Source: Candidatus Zixiibacteriota bacterium (GTDB lineage: Bacteria; Zixibacteria; MSB-5A5; GN15; PGXB01). Taken from it: a stretch of DNA of 5,376 nt. Below the pieces are notes generated by a model. It saw only the letters and a list, made by a program, of their open reading frames with translations. It did not search any database and had not been told where the DNA came from. The position numbers and the translations under genes are program-made. Positions 1-5,376 of the stretch are shown one piece after another (positions within the stretch are counted from its first letter, which is position 1; each line of letters starts with the position of its first letter). The stretch spans positions 1-5,376 of the forward strand of contig QNAH01000205.1 in the NCBI GenBank assembly GCA_003641425.1, given 5' to 3'.

Positions 1-807
1 CCGGACATCGGACGGGATGACCCGGCGGGCAAATTCGACCGCTATCGATGCGGCAAAACCCTTGTGAAATGCCAGCAGCCCCTGTTTCAAACAGACATAA
101 TATTTGGCTTCTTCCTCGTTCATATTCTGAAGATTAGTCGCCAGCGGCTGTACAAAACCGTATGAGAGAAGAATTCCAAGGAAGGTTCCGACCAGCGCGG
201 CGGCGACTTTATGTCCGATTTCTTCGGGCGGACCACCGATGGCGCCCATGGTTATTACAACACCCAGCACGGCCGCGACAATACCAAGTCCGGGAAGGGC
301 ATCCCCGATGCGGGCCAACTGGGATGAAGGTTCAAGGTTTTCCTTATGATGGGTCTCGAGATCCATGTCCAGCATGGCGTCGAGATCATGCTCGGGAATA
401 CCGCCCATAATAATCAGCCGCATCGTATCAGACAGGAAATTAAGGGCGTGATGATTTTTTATAAAATACTCATATTTGGTCAGGATCGGGCTTTCTTCGG
501 GCCGCTCGACATGAGACTCCAATCCCACCAGTCCGTCTTTTCTGGCGACATTGAAAAGTTCGTACATCATGACCAGCAAATCGGTGTATTTTATCTTATT
601 GGGTGTGGATCCCATGATTTTTGTCAACTGCGATAAAAGTGCCTTCAGGATTTTAGGAGGTGAACCAATTAAAAGCGAACCAAGCCCCGCCCCGCCGATA
701 ATGAGAAATTCGGCCGGCTGCATAAGGACCATTAAATGCCCTTCTTCCATTATATAGCCGCCCAGGACGGCCACTGTCACGACGATAATGCCGATTATAG
801 CAATCAT
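1..807 (-). CDS. motA: Flagellar motor stator protein MotA (partial, C-terminus cut by window edge)
   Basis: MotA is the inner-membrane stator subunit that, with MotB, conducts ions and pushes on the flagellar rotor. Translating the minus strand from the ATG at 807 gives 269 open codons to the left edge. E. coli MotA is 295 residues, and the visible end (RRVIPSDVR) aligns near E. coli VEFGRKTLYSSERPSF, so only a short tail is missing. Seen: first membrane segment about 1-20 followed by QPAEFLIIGGAGLGS (30-44); the cytoplasmic loop residues R89 and E97, equivalent to E. coli R90 and E98 that contact FliG; P172 in DALPGLGIVAAVLGVV and P221 in SYGFVQPLA, equivalent to the essential P173 and P222. 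The start is constrained: an in-frame stop lies 11 codons upstream with no other ATG, GTG or TTG between. Only a weak GGG (813-815) precedes it. It is divergent from the HIT gene; motB probably follows outside the window. Family assignment is near certain. Confidence 0.97.
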   Translation of the reverse strand, partial: MIAIIGIIVVTVAVLGGYIMEEGHLMVLMQPAEFLIIGGAGLGSLLIGSPPKILKALLSQLTKIMGSTPNKIKYTDLLVMMYELFNVARKDGLVGLESHVERPEESPILTKYEYFIKNHHALNFLSDTMRLIIMGGIPEHDLDAMLDMDLETHHKENLEPSSQLARIGDALPGLGIVAAVLGVVITMGAIGGPPEEIGHKVAAALVGTFLGILLSYGFVQPLATNLQNMNEEEAKYYVCLKQGLLAFHKGFAASIAVEFARRVIPSDVR

Positions 808-825
808 AGTAACCCAATTTGCAAG

Positions 826-853
826 TTTATATTTCTGTTACAGTTATCGTCAA
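826..853 (-). promoter_or_regulatory. Candidate sigma70-type promoter for motA
   Basis: Read on the minus strand, a -35 like TTGACG (853-848) is followed after 16 bp by a -10 like TATAAA (831-826). Each matches the consensus at 5 of 6 positions. Transcription would begin near 819, leaving a leader of only about 12 bases before the motA ATG and barely enough room for a ribosome binding site. I see no convincing sigma28 flagellar promoter here. The fit rests on sequence alone. Confidence 0.4.
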
Positions 854-905
854 TTTCAATGAATTCTATAGGTCGAACGCCGCCGGCCGTAAAACCATAT
901 AGTGG

Positions 906-934
906 TTGAATATTCACGGGTAAATCATTATTTT
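906..934 (+). promoter_or_regulatory. Candidate promoter for the HIT gene, giving a nearly leaderless mRNA
   Basis: TTGAAT (906-911) and TATTTT (929-934) are separated by 17 bp; each matches the sigma70 consensus at 4 of 6 positions. Transcription would start about 941-942, at the HIT start codon itself. The absence of any Shine-Dalgarno before that codon is consistent with leaderless translation, but the promoter match is weak and the region is AT-rich, so chance is possible. Confidence 0.3.
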
Positions 935-941
935 ATGCTTC

Positions 942-1286
942 ATGAATTGCGTTTTCTGTCAGATCGTAAAAGGCGAAAAGCCGGCCAGAATATATTGCGA
1001 AAATGATAAAATCATAGTATTTGCCGACATTTTACCGCGCGCCTCGATTCACCTGCTTATCTGCCCTAGACAGCATTTTACCACCCTCCTGGAACTTCCC
1101 GACGATCTGGTGGTTGAGATGATGGAAACGGCACGCAAGATAGCCCGTGATTTAAGGCTTGAAAGTAATTTTCGGCTGGTATTAAATAACGGTGCGGCGG
1201 CGGGTCAGATAATAGAACATATTCATTTTCACTTTATGTCGAATGAGGAGGGAGTTAAAATCAGATATAAAGAGGACAAAATTTAG
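942..1286 (+). CDS. HIT-family nucleotide hydrolase/transferase (HINT-like)
   Basis: A small cytoplasmic protein of 114 residues, the usual size for bacterial HINT/PKCI-like HIT proteins, which typically hydrolyse purine nucleoside phosphoramidates or AMP-lysine; the actual substrate cannot be read from sequence. The histidine triad is HIHFHF (93-98), with H95 the expected nucleophile that becomes AMP-linked. The supporting LNNGAAAGQ (81-89) is present. C3 and C6, with H45 and H93, form the expected zinc site of the CxxC subgroup. The tail after the triad is short and charged (16 residues) and lacks the GGR/WPPG-like ending of Hint1. The start is firm: an in-frame TAA at 921-923 leaves no other standard codon, and MNCVFC matches the family N-terminus. 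No Shine-Dalgarno is visible. A strong promoter separates it from rpsU, so it is probably its own transcription unit, although no terminator follows it. No function linking it to motA is evident. Confidence 0.93.
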   Translation: MNCVFCQIVKGEKPARIYCENDKIIVFADILPRASIHLLICPRQHFTTLLELPDDLVVEMMETARKIARDLRLESNFRLVLNNGAAAGQIIEHIHFHFMSNEEGVKIRYKEDKI

Positions 1287-1318
1287 TCGATTTTTCCAAA
1301 AATAGGCCGAATATTTTA

Positions 1319-1346
1319 TTGACAACAATAGCTAAAGTGTTATACT
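1319..1346 (+). promoter_or_regulatory. Strong sigma70-type promoter of the rpsU operon
   Basis: A perfect -35 TTGACA (1319-1324), a 16-bp spacer and a -10 TATACT (1341-1346, 5 of 6) make the best promoter match in the window. A TG at 1338-1339, one base before the -10, adds the extended -10 element. The expected start is near 1353, giving a leader of about 44 bases before rpsU. It lies wholly between the HIT stop and rpsU, as expected for a highly expressed ribosomal protein operon. Confidence 0.8.
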
Positions 1347-1381
1347 TAAATGTTATGGAATATTTTACAAAGAAGAGCTCG

Positions 1382-1390
1382 AAGGGGGGG
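1382..1390 (+). promoter_or_regulatory. Unusually G-rich Shine-Dalgarno of rpsU
   Basis: AAGGGGGGG, two A and seven G, ends six bases before the rpsU ATG. Allowing G-U wobble it can pair with the 3' end of 16S rRNA in several registers. It is much stronger than anything before motA, HIT, yqeY, mutS2 or dnaG; only cvpA has a comparable site. bS21 sits next to the anti-Shine-Dalgarno on the ribosome, so the site may be part of feedback control; that is inference. Confidence 0.75.
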
Positions 1391-1396
1391 ATATAG

Positions 1397-1591
1397 ATGA
1401 CAGGTGTCAGGGTTCGTGATGATGAATCATTTGAGAGAGCCCTACGCCGCTTCAATAAGTTTTGTGAGAAAACCGGAATCCTCACTGACATAAAAAAGCA
1501 TCAGCACTTTGAAAAGCCGTCGGAAAGACGGAAAAGAAAACTGAATGCTGCGCGGCGAAAAATGCGCAAGCTGCAACTAGCAGAAGAGTAG
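1397..1591 (+). CDS. rpsU: Small ribosomal subunit protein bS21
   Basis: bS21 binds the 30S platform near the 3' end of 16S rRNA and assists mRNA engagement. This copy has 64 residues, within the family's usual 58-71. The N-terminal part carries the hallmark FERALRRFNKFCEKTG (12-27), then ILTDIKKHQHFEKPSERRKR, where the xFEKP segment (38-41) is diagnostic. A basic helix (44-58) rich in Arg and Lys follows and is expected to contact rRNA. It is the first gene of the probable rpsU-yqeY-cvpA transcript, behind the window's strongest promoter and an exceptional ribosome binding site. Only five bases separate its stop from the yqeY ATG. In E. coli rpsU leads the rpsU-dnaG-rpoD operon; here three other genes lie between it and dnaG. 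Confidence 0.97.
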   Translation: MTGVRVRDDESFERALRRFNKFCEKTGILTDIKKHQHFEKPSERRKRKLNAARRKMRKLQLAEE

Positions 1592-1596
1592 CATCT

Positions 1597-2052
1597 ATGT
1601 CTCTCATTAAAAAGATTGATGAAGATTTGATTAAAGCCCTGAAGGGCGGTGACAAAAGCAAAGTTACCCTCCTTCGGGGCTTAAAATCTGATATCAAGTA
1701 TAAACGTATCGATAAGGGCGATGACCTCACCGATGAGGATGTCCTGGCGGTTCTGTCCGGCGCGGCCAAGAAAAGACGGGATTCCATCGAGCAGTTCCGC
1801 AATGGAAATCGTATGGATCTGGTCGAAAAGGAAAGCGCCGAGCTGGAGATAATCCAGGGTTATTTGCCCGATCAGCTATCTGAAGAGAAGTTACGCGAAT
1901 TTATCAGGGAATCAATTGAGGCCACGCAAGCCGACTCGCCTGCTAAACTGGGTCTGGTCATGAAAAACCTGATGCCAAAGATCAAGGGCAAGGCAGATGG
2001 CAAACTGGTCAATCAACTTGTCAGCAGGATGCTGTCAGGGGAAAAAGATTAA
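1597..2052 (+). CDS. yqeY: GatB/YqeY family protein
   Basis: A cytoplasmic protein of 151 residues (B. subtilis YqeY is about 148) whose C-terminal half resembles the tail domain of GatB, the tRNA-dependent amidotransferase subunit. The cellular role of the stand-alone protein is not settled; a tRNA-related job is inferred from homology. Seen in order: LLRGLKSDIK (25-34), the helical AAKKRRDSIEQF (56-67), then E84 to YLPDQLS (89-95), which is the family signature, and GLVMKNLMPKIKGKADG (119-135), the conserved GatB-like C-terminal motif. It starts five bases after rpsU, with a modest GAAGAG (1583-1588) inside the rpsU end as its likely ribosome binding site, so translation is probably coupled to rpsU. 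The rpsU-yqeY pairing is widespread. It follows rpsU on the same transcript and is separated from cvpA by a 41-base gap that holds a hairpin. Confidence 0.95.
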   Translation: MSLIKKIDEDLIKALKGGDKSKVTLLRGLKSDIKYKRIDKGDDLTDEDVLAVLSGAAKKRRDSIEQFRNGNRMDLVEKESAELEIIQGYLPDQLSEEKLREFIRESIEATQADSPAKLGLVMKNLMPKIKGKADGKLVNQLVSRMLSGEKD

Positions 2053-2055
2053 CTG

Positions 2056-2075
2056 GCGTAAATTCCTATTTACGC
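2056..2075 (+). promoter_or_regulatory. Intercistronic hairpin upstream of cvpA ribosome binding site
   Basis: GCGTAAAT (2056-2063) and ATTTACGC (2068-2075) form a perfect 8-bp stem closed by a TCCT tetraloop (2064-2067). No T-tract follows, so it is not an intrinsic terminator. It ends four bases before the cvpA Shine-Dalgarno AAGGAG, and its loop TCCT is complementary to AGGA within that site. It may tune processing, stability or cvpA translation within the rpsU-yqeY-cvpA mRNA. The structure is visible in the sequence; the role is inferred. Confidence 0.6.
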
Positions 2076-2079
2076 AGTG

Positions 2080-2085
2080 AAGGAG
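2080..2085 (+). promoter_or_regulatory. Ribosome binding site that fixes the cvpA start
   Basis: AAGGAG lies eight bases before the ATG at 2094 but only two bases before an in-frame TTG at 2088. The spacing therefore selects the ATG and rejects the two-codon-longer TTG version. Confidence 0.85.
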
Positions 2086-2093
2086 ATTTGGCC

Positions 2094-2738
2094 ATGAACT
2101 GGGTCGATATCGTTCTATTAGTTCTTCTTGTAGCGGCAGTCATAATCGGCTCCAAAAAGGGATTGATCCGGGAGCTGATGGCGCTGGCCATTCTGGCGGC
2201 CACAGTGATCGTTTCGATCAATTATATCGATATCATCGCAACAAAAATTTATGAACAGCTGGGAGGTTCGCCGCTGATTACGGCAATACTATCGTTCATT
2301 GTCCTGCTCGCATTTATTTATGCCGTTTTCAAGATTATGGGAATCATCTTTTTCAAAATTGCCAACCTGCAAAGCCTGGGAAGAAAAGATCAGCTCGGCG
2401 GTGCCCTGGTCGGGGCCATACGGGGATGGCTGATTATAAGTTTTATAGTTTTCCTTGTCTTTCTCATGCCCATGCCGGATAAATTCTATGTCGAATTCGA
2501 CAACTCTTTTCTGGGATCAAGTTTTGCAAAAACCCTCCCGATTATCTATGAAGGCACTTCCCCGCTTCATCCGAAAAATCCCGATTTTATGCAAAAGGTT
2601 GAAAATACGCTCTTGCAACAACCCGGCGGCGATATATCAGCCATCGATCGCAATGAACTCTCGAAAAACCGCGAACAGGTTTACAAAGTCATTTATCGAA
2701 TCGATAAAACATTCGGATCGGGAGATAATGGAATTTGA
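2094..2738 (+). CDS. cvpA: CvpA family inner-membrane protein
   Basis: CvpA was named for colicin V production in E. coli; family members are small membrane proteins linked to envelope homeostasis, with no firm biochemical activity. This protein has 214 residues. It opens with the family signature, W3-D5 followed by a hydrophobic helix and GSKKGLIREL (19-28). Four membrane segments are predicted by eye at about 4-19, 28-48, 61-89 and 102-125, with the characteristic small/charged linker SLGRKDQLGGALVGAIRG (94-111). A soluble tail of about 90 residues (126-214), rich in polar residues, makes it longer than E. coli CvpA (162); the tail has no motif I recognise. It is the last gene before an intrinsic terminator, so it ends the rpsU transcript. 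Its neighbourhood, next to mutS2, recurs in B. subtilis, where the CvpA-like YshB lies near mutS2. Confidence 0.92.
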   Translation: MNWVDIVLLVLLVAAVIIGSKKGLIRELMALAILAATVIVSINYIDIIATKIYEQLGGSPLITAILSFIVLLAFIYAVFKIMGIIFFKIANLQSLGRKDQLGGALVGAIRGWLIISFIVFLVFLMPMPDKFYVEFDNSFLGSSFAKTLPIIYEGTSPLHPKNPDFMQKVENTLLQQPGGDISAIDRNELSKNREQVYKVIYRIDKTFGSGDNGI

Positions 2739-2777
2739 AATAAGCTGTTTCACTTTTCCTGACAAGTTTTTATATTC

Positions 2778-2803
2778 AAGCCGGTGGAATTACCGGCTTT
2801 TTT
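2778..2803 (+). terminator. Intrinsic terminator after cvpA
   Basis: AAGCCGGT (2778-2785) pairs perfectly with ACCGGCTT (2792-2799) around a six-base loop GGAATT, and the run T2798-T2803 follows. It lies 39 bases after the cvpA stop and ends 13 bases before the first mutS2 ATG. It should end the rpsU-yqeY-cvpA transcript, so mutS2-dnaG needs readthrough or its own promoter. A TATATT at 2771-2776 could be a -10, but it has no good -35. Confidence 0.9.
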
Positions 2804-2815
2804 AATGGGAACCGG

Positions 2816-5182
2816 ATGATGACCTTATTTGATATGCACAGCCTTGAAGTCCTCGAATACTTCAAGATCATCTCGATCCTGAAGGGACTTTGCGTCAGCC
2901 AGTACGGTGTCGACAATATCGAACGGCTCAGCCCGGGCACCGATATCGAAACGATACGGACCCGGCTCGATGAAGTCTCCGAGATGAAAGATATTATTCT
3001 ATTCGGCGATGCTATCCCTCTCTACCGCCTCGAAGATGGGCGTCAGACAATCAAAAAATCAAAAACTGAAGGGATGCATCTCGACCCAAAGGCTATTTTG
3101 CATATCAAAGAATTGATCGAGGTCTCATCCGATCTCAACTCATACGCCAAACCGGAACGTGAAAATTTTCCCGGTATCGCCAAATATCTGACCGAACTTC
3201 ACCCCTTCCCCGAAATCAGGGCGGAAATAAACAAGGCTATCGATCATAACGGCGAGATTCTTGACGGCGCCTCGCAGAAATTAAAACGGATTCGGGCCGA
3301 TCTTGCCGATCTCAAACGCAAGATAACCGCGCGCCTTGGAAATCTTCTGTCACAAAGACAAAAATCGCCCGGCTGGCAGGATGATACTATCACCCAGCGC
3401 GACGGCCGCTATGTTATCCCGGTCATCTCCGGGCAATTTCAGGCCGATTCGGGAATAATCCACGACCGCTCCAAATCGGGCTCGACTCTTTTTGTCGAGC
3501 CGAATGTCATCATCGAAGCCAACAACCGGCTGGGACAACTCCTGCAGGACGAACGGCTGGAAATGGACAGAATTCTCAGGCATCTCACCTCGATAATAGG
3601 CCAGGCGGCCGACCGTCTCCTGGCAAATTGCGAGATAATCGGTATTCTTGACGGAATCCATGCGTCCGCCACCCTCTCGATAAAAACCGGCGGCAATAAG
3701 CCCCGGATAAGTAAAAGCAGTAAGGTCGAGTTGATCAAGGCCCGTCACCCGCTTCTGATTTACCACATCGAGAAACCGGATGCCATTGTCCCGAATGATT
3801 TTGTGCTTAACGATTCCCGTCTGGCCATGATTATTACCGGACCCAATACCGGCGGCAAAACCGTCGCCCTGAAAACAGTCGGTCTGCTGGTTCTGATGGC
3901 TCAATCGGGACTGCATATTCCCGCTGATGCCAATTCCGAGATCGGCATTTTCGAGAATATCATCGCCGATATCGGCGACGAGCAATCGATCGAGCTTTCA
4001 CTATCGACCTTTTCCTCGCATGTCAGGCAGATCATTTATGCCGTGCGCCACGCCCGCGAAACCAGCCTGATACTGCTCGATGAGATCGGCGCCGGAACCG
4101 ATCCTAAAGAGGGCGCCGCCCTGGCCGAATCGATCATTCTCAAGATGGTGGAGATGAAAGCCAAGCTGATCGTCACCACCCATTTTTCCCAGTTGAAAAC
4201 ATTGCCGATGATTCGGCCCGAGGTCGAAAATGCCTCGTTCGAATTTGACCGGGAATTGCTGGCGCCGACTTTCAGGCTGTACACCGGTATTCCCGGCGGG
4301 TCCTACGCGGTCGAGATCGCCCAGAGATTGGGCATGCCCAAAGAAATCGCCCAGCACGCAAGCACTCTGCTGGGTAAAAGCGAACGCTCGCTGACCAATC
4401 TGATCGAGTCGCTTGAAAAAGAACTGTCCATCTTAAGAACAGACAAGAACAAGCTTGAGGAAAAATTAAGGAATGCCGCCAATCTTGAAAGCTCGTACAA
4501 TGAAAAAATCAGCAAACTGGAAAACGAGATTGACGAGATAAAAAAGCATCAGCTTGAAGAACTGGAAAGCACCCTGTCAAATACGCGCGGCGAGGTCGAA
4601 CGCATGGTCAAAAGGATCAGGGAAAGCAAGGCTTCGCCGAAGACAGTTAAACATGCGCATAAGTTCCTGAAGGAAAAGGAACAGAAGCTTAATTATCTCA
4701 AAACCAAGCATTCCCCCAGACCTTCAAAACCGGATCAGCTTGAACCGGGCGACCCGGTCCTGATCGATTCTCTGAGAACCGAGGGCGAGTTTGTCGGATT
4801 TGCCGGAGAAGGCAAAGCCAAAGTAAGAATCGGCAATATCATGAGTACTGTCGCCGCCAATGAATTGAAAAAGATAATCCGCGAAACCACAGGCGATCAT
4901 AAAAGACTGGGTGACGTCAGCGCGCGGGATATGACCTCAACCGGCCCGGAGATTCATCTCCGCGGGATGACGGTCGAAGAAGCCAAAGAAGCGCTCGACA
5001 AATTTCTCGACTCGGCGATGCTTTCCGGTCTCAGTCAGATATATGTCATCCACGGCAAGGGAACCGGACGACTTCGCAAACAATTAAGTGAATTTCTGAA
5101 ACAACATCCCGCCGTCGGTTCTATCCGCCTTGGCAACTGGAACGAGGGCGGCGACGGGGTAACAGTGGTGAAATTGAAATAA
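2816..5182 (+). CDS. mutS2: MutS2: Smr-domain endonuclease / ribosome-associated ATPase
   Basis: A MutS paralogue of 788 residues (B. subtilis MutS2 is 785) lacking the mismatch-reading N-terminal domain of MutS. Family members suppress recombination in some species, and B. subtilis MutS2 acts on collided ribosomes. Seen in order: core and lever region with DGRYVIPV and GIIHDRSKSGSTLFVEP (about 195-230); ATPase with Walker A GPNTGGKT (342-349), QSGLHIPAD, DIGDEQSIELSLSTFSSH and Walker B LILLDE (418-423, D422 and E423); a Glu/Lys-rich coiled coil at about 521-632; a small beta segment about 640-690; and a C-terminal Smr domain (about 711-788) with HGKGTG (746-751) and a GGDGVTVVKLK end. The Smr LDLR motif reads IHLR (713-716), with His for Asp. 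Starts at 2816 and 2819 are adjacent; GGGA (2807-2810) spaces better for 2819. The stop overlaps the dnaG start by one base. Confidence 0.98.
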   Translation: MMTLFDMHSLEVLEYFKIISILKGLCVSQYGVDNIERLSPGTDIETIRTRLDEVSEMKDIILFGDAIPLYRLEDGRQTIKKSKTEGMHLDPKAILHIKELIEVSSDLNSYAKPERENFPGIAKYLTELHPFPEIRAEINKAIDHNGEILDGASQKLKRIRADLADLKRKITARLGNLLSQRQKSPGWQDDTITQRDGRYVIPVISGQFQADSGIIHDRSKSGSTLFVEPNVIIEANNRLGQLLQDERLEMDRILRHLTSIIGQAADRLLANCEIIGILDGIHASATLSIKTGGNKPRISKSSKVELIKARHPLLIYHIEKPDAIVPNDFVLNDSRLAMIITGPNTGGKTVALKTVGLLVLMAQSGLHIPADANSEIGIFENIIADIGDEQSIELSLSTFSSHVRQIIYAVRHARETSLILLDEIGAGTDPKEGAALAESIILKMVEMKAKLIVTTHFSQLKTLPMIRPEVENASFEFDRELLAPTFRLYTGIPGGSYAVEIAQRLGMPKEIAQHASTLLGKSERSLTNLIESLEKELSILRTDKNKLEEKLRNAANLESSYNEKISKLENEIDEIKKHQLEELESTLSNTRGEVERMVKRIRESKASPKTVKHAHKFLKEKEQKLNYLKTKHSPRPSKPDQLEPGDPVLIDSLRTEGEFVGFAGEGKAKVRIGNIMSTVAANELKKIIRETTGDHKRLGDVSARDMTSTGPEIHLRGMTVEEAKEALDKFLDSAMLSGLSQIYVIHGKGTGRLRKQLSEFLKQHPAVGSIRLGNWNEGGDGVTVVKLK

Positions 5183-5376
5183 TGGCCGCCATGATTCCAG
5201 AAGATATAATCGAGCAGGTGCGACAGGCCAGCGATATTGTCGATATTCTCGGTCAGTACGTCCGGCTCAAGAAGCGAGGTCGCAATTTTCTTGCCCTCTG
5301 CCCTTTTCACAACGAGAAGACCCCGTCTTTTTCGGTGTCTCCCGATAAACAGATATATCACTGTTTCGGCTGCGGC
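5182..5376 (+). CDS. dnaG: DNA primase DnaG (partial, N-terminal zinc-binding domain only)
   Basis: DnaG makes the RNA primers for lagging-strand synthesis and works with the replicative helicase. Only 65 codons are present before the window ends, all open. They cover the CHC2 zinc domain: an N-terminal helix with the family pattern IIEQVRQASDIVDILGQYV (9-27), the conserved LKKRGRNF (29-36), and zinc ligands C40, H43, C61 and C64 in LCPFHNEKTPSFSVSP and YHCFGCG. These ligand numbers equal those of Geobacillus stearothermophilus primase when counted from the ATG at 5182. That ATG shares its A with the mutS2 stop (TAATG), pointing to translational coupling by termination-reinitiation. An alternative ATG at 5191 (M4) also fits family N-termini; neither has a clear Shine-Dalgarno. 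The RNA polymerase and helicase-binding domains lie beyond the edge; rpoD may follow. Confidence 0.97.
   Translation, partial: MAAMIPEDIIEQVRQASDIVDILGQYVRLKKRGRNFLALCPFHNEKTPSFSVSPDKQIYHCFGCG

Noticed and set aside
162..757. Three overlapping plus-strand open frames
   Set aside because: They lie antisense to motA, whose 269 codons align along nearly their full length with E. coli MotA, including the key Arg, Glu and two Pro residues.
894..906. Short palindrome ACCA / TGGT in the motA-HIT gap as an operator
   Set aside because: Four-base arms with a five-base gap are expected by chance, and no second copy is present.
1299..1317. Inverted repeat AAAATA / TATTTT between HIT and rpsU as a terminator
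   Set aside because: The stem is six A-T pairs with no G-C pair and no downstream T-run, so it would be too weak; it also runs nearly into the rpsU -35 element.
1482..1802. Minus-strand open frame across rpsU and yqeY
   Set aside because: It is antisense to two clear genes and the gap between them; no ribosome binding site or homology is recognised.
2088..2093. TTG as the cvpA start, adding two residues
   Set aside because: Only two bases separate it from AAGGAG; the ATG at 2094 has proper eight-base spacing and matches family N-termini.
3350..3985. A 211-codon minus-strand open frame inside mutS2
   Set aside because: It lies entirely antisense to the well-conserved core and ATPase region of MutS2, has no ribosome binding site, and its translation resembles no family I know. 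It is a shadow of codon bias.
1..5376. A defence system, mobile element, CRISPR array or other new multi-gene system
   Set aside because: Every frame of substance is accounted for by a known core family. I found no direct-repeat arrays, terminal repeats, integrase or transposase residues, and no gap over 300 bases.

Overview
This is an ordinary, densely packed bacterial chromosome segment of core genes. Six genes are complete or nearly so, and both ends are cut. The left gene (motA, minus strand) runs off the left edge. The other six genes are on the plus strand: a HIT-family nucleotide hydrolase, rpsU (ribosomal protein bS21), yqeY (GatB/YqeY family), cvpA, mutS2 and the first 65 codons of dnaG. 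I see no mobile element, CRISPR array, tRNA, rRNA or phage gene, and nothing that looks like a new multi-gene system.

The organism is a flagellated bacterium, as the E. coli-type MotA indicates. The base composition looks roughly balanced. The order rpsU - yqeY - cvpA - mutS2 - dnaG, as I recall, is typical of FCB-group and related candidate phyla (for example Zixibacteria-like or Gemmatimonadota-like genomes) and not of enterics, where rpsU abuts dnaG and rpoD. That placement is an inference at low confidence. rpoD would be expected just beyond the right edge and motB just beyond the left edge.

Layout. 1-807: motA, minus strand. 808-941: a short divergent intergenic region with one weak promoter candidate on each strand; the plus-strand one would make the HIT mRNA nearly leaderless. 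942-1286: HIT gene. 1287-1396: intergenic, holding the strongest promoter in the window (TTGACA, 16 bp, TATACT with an upstream TG) and an extreme G-run Shine-Dalgarno before rpsU. 1397-2738: rpsU-yqeY-cvpA, very probably one transcript, with a perfect 8-bp hairpin in the yqeY-cvpA gap just upstream of the cvpA ribosome binding site. 2778-2803: a textbook intrinsic terminator. 2816-5376: mutS2 and dnaG, overlapping by one base.

The plus-strand genes combine translation (bS21, YqeY, and possibly MutS2, whose B. subtilis homologue acts on collided ribosomes) with replication (DnaG), a variant of the classic macromolecular-synthesis operon. The most interesting points are regulatory: the rpsU ribosome binding site, the hairpin before cvpA, and a terminator placed 13 bases before the mutS2 start, whose left arm could also pair with a second copy of its partner beside that start. 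In MutS2, a histidine replaces the usual aspartate of the Smr-domain LDLR motif.
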